A DNA stretch of 64,000 nt from Hemerocallis citrina (lineage: Eukaryota; Streptophyta; Magnoliopsida; Asparagales; Asphodelaceae). Under the pieces are notes generated by a model. The model did not search any database. It had not been told where the DNA came from and saw only the letters and a program-made list of their open reading frames with translations. The stretch covers positions 172,138,686-172,202,685 of the forward strand of contig CM030363.1 of the NCBI GenBank assembly GCA_017893485.1. The letters run 5' to 3'. Below are positions 45,951 to 55,495 of this stretch, in pieces (positions within the stretch are counted from its first letter, which is position 1; each line of letters starts with the position of its first letter). A program made the translations under genes and the position numbers.

Positions 45951-46462
45951 CTTCTGTGTTGTAGTGTTCTCACGCTCCCTTTTTCTCTCGATGTTGTGTC
46001 TCTCCCAACCAAAACCCAACACCCCAAACAAAGACCAACACCAACCCCTCCTCCTCCTCCTCATCGACAGCCGAAGCCACGTTGTGCCCTCAGCCTCCTC
46101 CTTCTCTCTCCCGACAGCCTAAAGACTCCCCCGACAACCCGCTCCTCCTCCTCCCCAATCTTCTAAACTCATTCGGGAAATCGAAACTCTTCTTCACCAT
46201 TTAAATTCATACACATCGCAACCAATCAATCTTCGCCGTACAAATTCACATTGTGCAAGGTAATCGAAAATCCTATCTTCATAGATGTAGATATGTAGAT
46301 GTAGTAAATTTTGAATTTATTTTTGTGATGTGTAGTTATGTAGATGTAGTTGTTTGATGTGTATTGTATATAGTTATTTGATGATTGTAGACGGTAGAAT
46401 TGTAGATGTAGTTGTTATTCGCTAAATTTATAGATGTAGTTGTAATTGTTGTTGCTTAGTCT

Positions 46463-46757
46463 ATGTAAAACCGCATAAATGGCAACAAATAATTCCGAAA
46501 CTTTGTGAGTAGGTTGGTTTTACTACACACAAGCTAACCCAACTTTTAGAAATGAGTTTCGACTCACGGTTTGCTAGATATGGTAATGCATCGCTTTATT
46601 TCAGGAAAAACCGAAATGAAGTGATACATGGCCGTATTTCACAAACCGTGAGTCAAAACTCACTTCCAAAAGTTGCGTTAGCTTGTGTGTGATGAATCTG
46701 ACACACTCGCAAAGTTTCGTAATTTTTTGTTGCTATTTGTGTGGTTTTCTCACATAT
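46463..46757. repeat. Long palindrome, copy 1
   Basis: The first half (GTAAAACCGCATAAATGGC, CGAAACTTTGTGAGTAGG, CAAGCTAACCCAACTTTTAG, TTTCGACTCACGGTTTGC, ATGCATCGCTTTATTTC) is repeated in reverse complement in the second half, with a small loop near 46602. About 295 bp, no ORF. Confidence 0.85.
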
Positions 46758-46789
46758 CAAACAACAACAATTATAATTTTTTATATTTT

Positions 46790-47065
46790 GAGTACGAAAA
46801 CATAGTTATGAAACTTTGCGAGTAGGTCGGATTTACCACACACAAGCTAACACAATTTTTAGAAGTGAACTTTGGCTCACGGTTGCGAGATACGGTCATG
46901 TATCACTTTATTTTAGTTTTTCTTAAAATAAAGTGATACATGACCCTATCTTGCAAACCGTGAATCAAAACTCACTTCAACAAGTTGTGTTAGCTTGTGT
47001 GCGGTGAATCCGACCGCAAAGTTTCAGAATTTTTTGTTTTCGTTTGTGCGGTTTTCTCACGTATC
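46790..47065. repeat. Long palindrome, copy 2
   Basis: Same palindrome as copy 1, about 275 bp, centred near 46924. It lies directly upstream of the MULE B transposase region. Confidence 0.85.
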
Positions 47066-47146
47066 TTGTTTTGTATCTACATATATGAAGAATAGTGTGA
47101 TTTGGTCTATATTTTGAGAAATGTTGTATTATTTTTTATGTTAGAT

Positions 47147-49380
47147 ATGGGTTTGATGAAGGGAATTCCATTGGCGACAAAAATTTTGTGTGTGCATAAG
47201 AAGGTGAATCTTGGCTGCAAGTGGACGAGCACCTTGTACCAGAGATATGTATGACATTTCGCATTCTAGAGGAAGTAGAGAATTTTTATAAGAGTTATGC
47301 CAAATGTGTAAGGATGGAAATAAATTAAAGGGAACCGAGGTAGTGGATAAGTCAATTCTATGTAATAAAGTCGGGGCGTCACCGAGTCAGCCAATAAAGT
47401 TAGATGAGGAATTACTTCTAGAACGAATTGCAAAGCTTTCGTTCGTATGAAACTAAACAAAAAAAGTAATACATGGGTTTTTTATTCATTTCATGAACCA
47501 CACAATTACGAATTTACTTCACCCAGTAAAAGAAATTTGTTGTCCCAAAATCGTAGTGTGCCGAAATTCGATAAAAGAATAATGGATCAACTTTCCCAAG
47601 CTAATATTCCTACGTGTAAACAAATGCATTTCTTTGAAAGTGCTAATGGAGGTCATGATAAAATAGGATTCACCGAAACCGATGCTAGAAATTATGAGAA
47701 AGACTCGAGGGAATCCATGAAATGACACGACGGTCAAATGTTGGCTGGATTTTTTGAAGAGAAAAAACAGGAGGATCCGTTATTTTTTTATGATTTCCAA
47801 ATAAATCCTGAAGGTCAATTGTCTCATTGCATTTGAGTGGATGGTACTGCTAGGATGATTTTATGAAGAATTAGGGGATGTGCTTTGCTTTGATGCCACA
47901 CACAGCACGAACCGATATGGAATGTTATTTGTTTCATTTGTTGGAATAAATCATCATTGGCAATCAACGTTCTTAGGTTGTGGGTTCATTACAAATGAGA
48001 AGGTCTCTTCCTTTGCGGGTTCTTTGAAAAGTGGTTAGGATTAATGAAACGTGCTCCATCTGGCATCGTGACGGACCAGGATCGTGGGATCGATGTTGTA
48101 GTGAAGGCAGTTTCCCTGAGACTCGGCATAGGTATTGTATTTGACATATTTTGGATAAGTTACCACAGAAGGTGGATATGTCGAATGATATTGATAAGTT
48201 TAGTGATGCTTTTAAGAGTATCATCTATAATTCTGAATTATAAATGATTTCAAAGCGAAATGAAAATTATTTCTTTTGCAATACGAAGTTGAGAATAACA
48301 AATGGTTGAACGATCTACTTAAAATTCATGAGAAATGGGGCACCGTCTATGCAAGAGAGTCATTTTAGGCCGGCATGTTCAGTAGTCAACGGAGCGAGTC
48401 TACACATTCTTTCTTGAAGCTTCATACCCAAAAGAAGTATTCCTTACATGAATTTGCCATTATCTTCGATAGAGTCTTAACTAAGCAAAGACAATAGGAA
48501 CTTAAAGAAAATCATCATAATCGTGAGAAGAGACCGAAATTGAACTCAATAGCATATGGAGGAACAAATGACACGAGTCTACACATTGGAACTTTTCTAC
48601 AAATTACAAAATGAAATACAGAAAAACTTATTATATAATGTGACTTTCATTGCTGATCTTGACATAGCGGATAGTGGAGCTTTTTATGTGAAGCTTTGTG
48701 GAAATTCAGAACCGGAGATGCTGGTTCAATTTTGCAAACTCTGTTAAATAAAAACTTGTGGTTATTTCTTGTTTGAATTCATATGCATTCATTGCAAACA
48801 TATTTTGGTGGTTCTTCGGTTCACCAATCACAGTGCACTACCGGATCAATATATTACAAGAAGATGGACCTGGGATGTCATGAGAAGAAGCTATACATTC
48901 GTTCAAGAATGCACTAGTGAGAATTTTGTTTCTCTCTATTGTGAATTGAGCCAACACGCAAAACAAATGGTCGATCCTTGTTGTTCTTCTGATGAAAGTT
49001 ATAAATATATGCTCGACCACATACTCAAGGGCATTGAAGGCTTTTATCTTGTGCAACCCGGATTGAGTGGACATCCTGAAGGTAGTGTGCAACCCGATAG
49101 TAGTGGAGAACATGCTGAAGGAAATGGACATGCATATGGGACAAATGTGCATGTCTCATGGCGCTGTGGGGGACCTTCAACAGTGCATTACAAATATAAT
49201 ACCCTGGTTTCTCGGACCCAGGGCATTAAAACAAAGGGAAGGCCTAACGGAAAGAGATTGAAGCCGATTTATAGGAACTTCAATGAAAACCTAAACAGTG
49301 CAATGCATGTGGTTTGCTGGGTCAAAAGCACGATTCAAGAAATTGTCCAAACAAAGTGTCTAGGTAATATATCTCGTTTT
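47147..49380 (+). pseudogene. FAR1-like MULE transposase (MULE B), heavily degraded
   Basis: Only fragments are open. FAR1-type N-terminal pieces: E-V-E-N-F-Y-K-S-Y-A-K at about 47271-47303, and FHEPHNYEFTSP near 47489. The MULE catalytic region can still be followed through stops: V-L-C-F-D-A-T-H-S-T-N-R-Y near 47880, G-I-V-T-D-Q-D-R near 48061, and S-S-Q-R-S-E-S-T near 48383. It continues with a SWIM-region remnant (C-K-H-I-L-V-V-L, about 48790) and a C-terminal CCHC knuckle C-N-A-C-G-L-L-G-Q-K-H-D-S-R-N-C (about 49297-49344). Many TAG/TGA codons and several shifts are present, far more than in the transposase of MULE A, so this is an older relic. Confidence 0.8.
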
Positions 49381-50021
49381 TAGTTAAAAAAATATTAACT
49401 CGCTCAATCTTGCCTTTTAGGTTGAAGTTGATAAATAAAAGTTGACTAACTCAATATTATCATTTATTTAGCGCTACCAACGCACAAGGATTAGATCCAA
49501 CCGGTAAACACAGTTCCGACGATAATTATGATGAACCGTTGTGAGACAAAAAAATTATTGTGTATGTTTTAAAACAAAAAAAATTATTGTGTATGTTTTA
49601 AAGTTTCATGTTTTATAATGCTTATTTCCTTTGTTTGAAATTTAAGATTCTTGTAGGTTTTTATTGAAGGAAGCTTGATCGTGATCATCAAAGAAATTTA
49701 TAATTATAAATGTGTATATATGTATATATGTATATGTAATTGTTTTTTAGAATCTAGTTATTTGGGAATTGTAAATGAGATAACGGGTGTAATAATGTGT
49801 ATGTAATTTCTTAATTGCTTAATTGCTTATCTGTGTATTGTTTTGGTTGTTAGTGTTGTTATTGTTGCTGTGATGAATGAATGCGGGAAGAGATGTGAAT
49901 GTATTGTTGTTCTAATTGTTGTTATTGTTGTTATATGAGGGTTCAATGAAGAAAGAATGTGGCTGGATGAAGTTTGTTGTGGTTGTTTTTGTATATGAAG
50001 TTGTTGTTGTTGTGATCGTAT
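49381..50021. other. Gene-free stretch after the MULE B transposase
   Basis: AT-rich, with a 31-bp direct duplication around 49557 and 49588 and GTT-rich runs from 49850. No ORF or known domain. Confidence 0.4.
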
Positions 50022-50091
50022 ATGAAGTTGTTCAAATTGTTGCCCAAATTGTGGTTGTAGCAGCTGTTGCTGCTGTTGATGAAGTTGTAAG

Positions 50092-51742
50092 TTTTTTTTT
50101 TGTTGATGATACGGATAGAGTCAACTGACTCCAGCCAATCTATTAAACGATCAAAAAGTATAATTACATGAGAGGTCTTACGAGAAGTAAAACAACTAAC
50201 AGAGAACAATAGTTTACAAAAATGAGCAGATGAGAGAAAGCTAAATAAAGAGCTACAAATAAGACAACAGAGATCAGAATACAATGGGGGCTGAGCCTCC
50301 CTGTGGGGCACCCGCTGAGCAGACGACCCCGGCGCAGACAACTAAGCGCACAGGAGCGAACCCTTCGCATCCGAAGGCACATCGCACGAACACAGGAAGT
50401 AATGCCAAGACAGGAATGATCGGATGCCGGCAAAACCCCTTCACACAACAGTGAGAAGCAAACCCAATAATCCTAACTACAACCAAGCACAGTTAACAAA
50501 AACAATAGAAAAGGTTAATGTACACAGCATCAAGAAGCCACAAAACACAGAAACAGGTCCCGAAGTTGCCACTCCAATGGCAGGTAACAAAACATACCGA
50601 GAGCTACCATTATCTAATAAAGAACATCCAGATTAAAAGGAAGCTGAGTAATATGAGGTTAATTACAGACAAGGGAGGAACCAATAAGCTCCCAAAAATA
50701 AAATATCAGAACCCTTAACAACTTAACCTCCTCCAATCATAGCCTCAAAAAGGAGGATGGGGCCGAGGAAGGCAGGGTAGGGGGAATGGAGTCAACCTTC
50801 CCTCCAATCAAATAGGTAAACAACCACCTGCACCACAAGAACACACCCCAAACATCCACAAAAGAAATGACTAGACCCATCACCCCTGCAATCAAAACAA
50901 TCGAAGATGGAGTCAAGCCCAGCAGAAAATTTTAAGAACATATAAAAAGTAGATGAACGAAGAATGAAAAGAATAGTTAGTAAAGAAGCAGCAGCCCAAA
51001 AAACAGTAACACCCACGACACACCACGAAAAAACCGAAAGCGTTAGATAGCATTGATGCTTCTAAGGCAACGAAATGCTTTTTCCAGTTTGTGAAAAAGA
51101 AGGGCTTCTTTGGCTTCACGGGATATAGTCGAGGACCAATAGTCAAAAAGATATAAAAATTCTTCGAAGATAGAAGTAGGGGAAGAAGCCGATTGACGGA
51201 AAATTCTCTTGTTTCTTTCCATCCATATGATCCAAACGATGATCTGAAATGAAAAGTACCACGCTCTGTGGTACTTGCCATTCGCCGGGAGCCTGGTCCA
51301 GCAATCGGTTAGATTGGACGGAATAACCGGTACTTCCCAAGCGAGCGAGGCAATTTTCCAAAGAGCAGAAGAAAATTCGCAACTCACAAATAAGTGGTCC
51401 GCATTTTCTGATACAGAAGAGCACAGAGGACACAATTGACCCCACGCTATATTCCTCTTGTTGAGAATCTCCACGGTCAGAAGCTTATTGTTGAGAGCTA
51501 GCCAAGAAAGAATCTTCACCTTAATAGGGGAATTGGTTATGTTATTGGTCTTCATGTATGCAACTCGGCTGATTGAAGTATTTTCGTTAATTAACTTGGT
51601 TGATTATGAGATGGTAAGCTCAACTCCTTATCGTGACCTGAAGTTCTCAGCCATTCGATCTCATTCGATCACGATCCGATGGCTCAAATTTCATCTTCCC
51701 ATCTCATTCTGTCAGAGTTGTGGTATTATTTATGAGTTCACT
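50092..51742 (-). mobile_element. 5'-truncated LINE B with MULE-derived sequence at its 5' end
   Basis: The poly-T at 50092-50101 is the poly-A tail of a minus-strand insertion. The target duplication AAGTTGTAAG lies at 50082-50091 and 51743-51752. The coding part covers only the zf-RVT tail of ORF2. The first 200 bp in transcription sense (51742-about 51530) are not LINE: they contain a MULE terminus (about 51710-51603) and the block AAGACCAATAACATAACCAA (51556-51537), also found next to LINE A. The 3' UTR (51042-50102) includes a GC-rich stretch at 50260-50430. Confidence 0.85.
51043..51555 (-). pseudogene. LINE B ORF2 C-terminal fragment (zf-RVT)
   Basis: 170 open codons. From about residue 10: SPIKVKILSWLALNNKLLT, then the zinc-binding C-P-L-C...H-L-F-V-S-C pattern (residues about 38-55), and W-I-I-W-M-E-R-N-K-R-I-F near 108, all typical of plant LINE tails (zf-RVT, PF13966). 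RT and endonuclease are missing. The first residues (MKTNNIT) come from the MULE-like flank, not from LINE sequence. Sequence differs clearly from the LINE A tail, so it is a different subfamily. Confidence 0.85.
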
Positions 51743-52935
51743 AAGTTGTAAGTTTTTTAAAAAAAGTTTTTAACTTAGGTCGTTGTTTGAAACAACGACT
51801 TAATGTTAGTGGAAACTTTAGCAAAAACACTTGCTCTCTGACTTGAACTTGTCATTTTGAACCAACTTAAACCTTTGTTTCAAACAATGGCTTAAGATAA
51901 CCTAAGTCATTATTTCAAACAACCGCTTTAGCTTAGTAGTGAGCAAAAAATATTTTCTCTCTAACTTGAACTTGCCATTTTGAACCAATTGAAGCCGTTG
52001 TTTCAAATGCCTTAAGATAGCCTAAGTTGCTGTTTCAAACAACAACTTGAGCTTAACTAAAATTTCAACAAAAAATCTTGCTCTCTAACTTGAAGTTGCC
52101 ATTTTGAACCAACTGAAGCCGGTGTTTCAAACAACGATTTAATATAACCTAAGTCGTTCTTTCAAATAAGGCCTAAGATTAGTTGAGATTTGTGAAAAAA
52201 CTCTTGTTCTCTGACTTGAACTTGTCTATCAGAGACCAATGCTCTTTCCCCAAATTTATTCTAATCTAAAGCCGTTGTTTCAAACAAAGACCTAGGTTAG
52301 AATAGGTCGTTGTTTGAAACAACGAGTTCAGTTGGTTTCTTTTTTTTTGACTTTTTTCCTTTAGACTTTATTTTACTTTATTTTGTTGTTTTTAATAATA
52401 ATTTTTTTATTTAATATTACATTGATTTTGGTTTAAATACGTAATGCGATCGTATGAGTCCGATTTAGGACTTTATTTTCATATGTGAGATGAAATTATC
52501 TTTGTACTAACCGTGTTGTGGCTTTACCCCCAAGTGGGATCTGATGACTCTCCGCTTTGAAGCGCAATGAATTTCTTCCCTAATTTTTTTATTCTTGTCA
52601 ATATATCTTTTTTTTTGGGAATTTTTTTTCGGAATTGTGAGATATTAAAAAATTTATCTTCCTTCTTTGTTATGGCCTAGGTTATTAATAAAAATTAAAA
52701 TTGCCCAAAAAATGAAATAAATATTTTTACTTCTCCCCCTCTCTCATTACATGTAAGGAATGGTATGATTAGTCACATTAATCACACTAAGTTATTAAAA
52801 AAAAATGAAAAGGCGTAAAAACGAAAATAAAGTCTTTTTAATTCTTCCCTCTCTCTCTATTACTCTCCCCCCCCCCCCCCTAATTTTCCATTATATAGCA
52901 AAAAAAATAAAAAAACAACATAAGTTATAGATTGT

Positions 52936-53008
52936 TAGGGGTAGGGGTAGGATTAGGGTTTGGTTTGGAGGGTAGAGTTAGATGTAGGGTTAGGCTTAGA
53001 GATTAAGG
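52936..53008 (+). repeat. Degenerate telomere-like repeats
   Basis: GGGGTAGGGGTAGGATTAGG, then GGGTTTGG, TGTAGGGTTAGGCTTAG: imperfect TTAGGG / TTTAGGG-type units at the centre of the foldback-like element. Too degenerate to be a recent telomere insertion. Confidence 0.45.
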
Positions 53009-54062
53009 GTCAAGTCTCCGTTGGAATTCTTCAACCAAAAGACTCCGCATTATTGGAGACAACGGGTTAAGTAACTCCAGCACCCGTTATTGGAGACAGC
53101 AATAAGAGAAGACAAGTACGGTGAAGAAAGAGTTAACTGAAAATTAATAAAAGATCTTTCTCTTAAGATTTACATGATCCCAATATATGTGTTCTTCCCA
53201 TTCCTCAGAGATATCATCACATTTTGAAAATATAAAAATGCAAAATAATATCTCTTCACCCCCCCCCCCCCCCCCCAAAAAAAAAGAATTTAAAATGAAA
53301 AAGGGGGGTCATATGACAAGTTCAAGTCAGAGAGTAAGGCTCATTCCCCAAATTTATTCTAACTTTATGCCGTTATTTCAAACAACGACCTAGGTTATAA
53401 GAAGTCGTTGTTTGAAATAACGGCTTCAATTGGTTCAAATAGACAAGCTCAAGTCAGAGAGTATTCATTTTTTCTCAAACTATTAAGCTTAGGCCAACCT
53501 AAGTTAGAATAGGTCATCATTTGAACTGCGGCTTCAGTTGGTTCAAAAAGACAAGTTCAAGTCAGATAGCAAGAGTTTTGCTCAAATTTCAACTAACTTG
53601 AAGTCGTTGTTTCAAACAACGACATAGGTTATAAAAAGTTGTTTGAAACAACAACTTTAGTTGGTTCAAAAAGACAAGTTCAAGTCAGGGAGCAAGATTT
53701 TTAGTTGAACTTTTGGTAAAGCTAAATCTGTTGTTTGAAACAAAAGGTTAAGTTAAAATTTTGAAAAAGATTACAACTTCATCAACAACAACATCAGCTG
53801 CTACAACCACAATAATTGCAACATTTTCAACAACTTCCCATAATTTGAGCATTCAATCATCACATTCTCATCTCAACTCCACATAAAACTAACAACAAGA
53901 TCAATATAATCAATAACAATAAGAGAAACAATTTTAAATTTCAACTAACAATAGTAACAATAACAACAATAACAATATCAATAATAACAATAACATCAAC
54001 TTGTCTAAACCACAAATTTCACATTACAAAACCAGTTTTCAATAACACAAAGGCAAACTCAC

Positions 54063-54920
54063 TCAGTCTAATTCGGAGTGTAGTGTTGTGGATTTTTCCT
54101 CTTCTGAAGCAGTTGTCAGCGAGAACGCACAACTTGGGTCAATTATGATGCGTTGGTGATTTGTTTTTGCTCTTCTTCTTCTTCGTCTTCGTCTTGTTGT
54201 TGGAGCTCGTCTTGTGGTGGAGGTTGTTGTTGCCGTTGTTGCCCGAGGCATTGTGACATATTAATCATGCTATTACATTGAGTCGAACGTACCGTCATAT
54301 TTAGATAATGGTCCAATCGTGCTCCATCTCCTACCTCTTCAAGCGAGTCTCTGCATGGACTAAGTATCTTATGAGCAAAATCTTTCATGCTCTTGACAGC
54401 ATTACTTTTCAAGTATCTCATGAACGTAATGCATTTCTTTGCAATATTCCATGTATTATCGATCTAAAACACAAAGGAAAGTATAGTAGACACAATCCCA
54501 TGATGAATTAATAAATTTAAAAACATTGAATCGAAATACAAAAATGTCAAACCAATTTGACTCACCAGCAAACGATATGTTGATGCCTTCGGTTAGTACA
54601 TGGGTTGTGACGAAGAATGCGCCGGTGGTGGTTTAATCTCTCTCGCCGAATTTGGTACTTGAATCCCGACCGGTACGTCTTTGGAGATATGATGTTATTA
54701 GCTGGTATTATGTCATGTAGTGATCATACGCCTTGCCAACGTATCTCTCGACGTCTTCAAGTACCAAGTGAAACATCCGCTCATTCCACAATGGCACATG
54801 AGCTCGGTGGAATACCAAGTAAGCTCGATTCTAAAGGTCTTGGACCCCAACATCCACCCGAAGACAACACACCAACCTCAGCGGAAGAGGATGGTCGACC
54901 ACCTACCTACACCAATGTAT
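54063..54920 (-). pseudogene. Plant-mobile-domain-like gene remnant facing the MULE B transposase
   Basis: Minus-strand fragments. Around 54805-54700 the reading H-V-P-L-W-N-E-R-M-F-H-L-V-L-E-D-V-E then D-H-Y-M-T-stop-Y-Q-L-I-T fits the C-terminal pattern of plant mobile domain / 'phosphatase 7 long form' proteins (W-N-x-R ... Y-M-x-W-Y-x-x-I-T-R). Downstream a 92-codon ORF (54421-54143) has a helical part and a Gln/Glu-rich tail (QQRQQQPPPQDELQQQDEDE). MULEs carrying such a gene next to a transposase are known in plants. The assignment rests on a short match with an internal stop. Confidence 0.4.
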
Positions 54921-55136
54921 AAATGTTGTTATTATACATACAATATTACATATACAAAATTCACAACTAAAACTAATAATTCTCTTACTTGCTCTTCGGG
55001 TTGGCCTTGTGTGGATGCTCAACCCCGACCACTATCAGACGTTCTTGCGGATCCTCTCGTTCTGACCATTTTTTTATTAAAATAATACATCAATTCTCAA
55101 TCACACTATTCTCAATATAGATACCGAACACCATAA

Positions 55137-55426
55137 CTGAGAAAAATGCACAAATGAAAAGCAAAAATCTTGAACTTTGCAAGTAGGTCGGATTCACCAC
55201 ACACAAGGTAACACAACTTGTAGAAGTAAGTTTTGACTCACGGTTTGCAAGATACGGCCATGTATCACTTATTTATTTTTCCTTGTTATAAAGTGATACA
55301 TGACTGTATCTCACAAACCATGAGTCGAAGGTCACTTCTACAAGTTGCGTTAGCTTTTCTGTGGTGATTCAGACCTACTTGCAAAGTTTCATAATTTTTT
55401 GTGCTCGTTTGTGCAGTTTTCTCAAG
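55137..55426. repeat. Long palindrome, copy 3, and a fourth half-copy at 55473-55495
   Basis: Same palindrome as 46463 and 46790 (AACTTTGCAAGTAGGTCGG and its complement, loop near 55275). At 55474 CGTGAGAAAACCACACAAA begins another copy that is cut off by the gypsy LTR at 55496. Confidence 0.8.
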
Positions 55427-55495
55427 TATTCATACTCAAAATTTCCAAAGTTATATTTATTGTTGTTTGAATACGTGAGAAAACCACACAAAAGG

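Larger units (their letters stand above)
41078..45966. mobile_element. Non-autonomous CACTA transposon, 4889 bp
   Basis: Terminal inverted repeats CACTGCAACACA (41078-41089) and TGTGTTGTAGTG (45955-45966; CACTACAACACA inverted, one mismatch). A 3-bp target duplication TTC flanks it (41075-41077, 45967-45969). The subterminal zones (41090-41345 and 45411-45950) are packed with CACCGGCGTTT / AAACGCCGGTG hairpins, the usual architecture for transposase binding in CACTA elements. The interior has no TnpD/TnpA-like coding sequence; most is a tandem array of about 244 bp. It could move only with a transposase supplied from elsewhere. Confidence 0.92.
50022..53835. mobile_element. Foldback-like element with GTCGTTGTTT palindromes, split by a LINE
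   Basis: The outer inverted repeats are about 50022-50091 and 53769-53835 (GTGGTTGTAGCAGCTG...GTTGATGAAGTTGTAA on the left, its complement on the right). They continue inward after the LINE insertion (51753-52335 and 53330-53768). Both arms contain about fifteen variants of the palindrome GTCGTTGTTTSAAACAACGAC-like motif (split here for length: GTCGTTGTTT + AAACAACGAC), with AAGACAAGTTCAAGTCAGAG between them. The interior (52340-53330) has no ORF above background. Motif-rich arms recall CACTA subterminal repeats, but no CACTA-type end or target duplication was found. Confidence 0.6.
40801..55495 (+). mobile_element. MULE B: older MULE with FAR1-like transposase and a second, opposed gene (boundaries approximate)
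   Basis: The left end is placed where the (TA)n tract gives way to GTGAGAGCCCTTTACAAACTC. The region contains a degraded FAR1-like transposase (plus strand) and, facing it, a plant-mobile-domain-like remnant. A right terminal repeat was not found and may be outside the window or destroyed by the gypsy insertion at 55496. Nested inside are a CACTA element, a foldback-like element and a LINE fragment. The grouping of 40801-46200 with the transposase is inference from continuity. Confidence 0.45.

Noticed and set aside
41078..45966. Regular repeat array as a CRISPR array
   Set aside because: Units are 244 bp with no unique spacers, in a plant CACTA transposon.
49916..50128. Val-rich 70-codon ORF
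   Set aside because: Produced by GTT repeats of the foldback arm.
51739..51752. CACTAAGTTGTAAG as a CACTA-type terminus of the foldback element
   Set aside because: The matching left flank before the LINE reads GATGAAGTTGTAAG, so the CACTA letters lie in the LINE B 5' segment, and the opposite end has no CACTA repeat.
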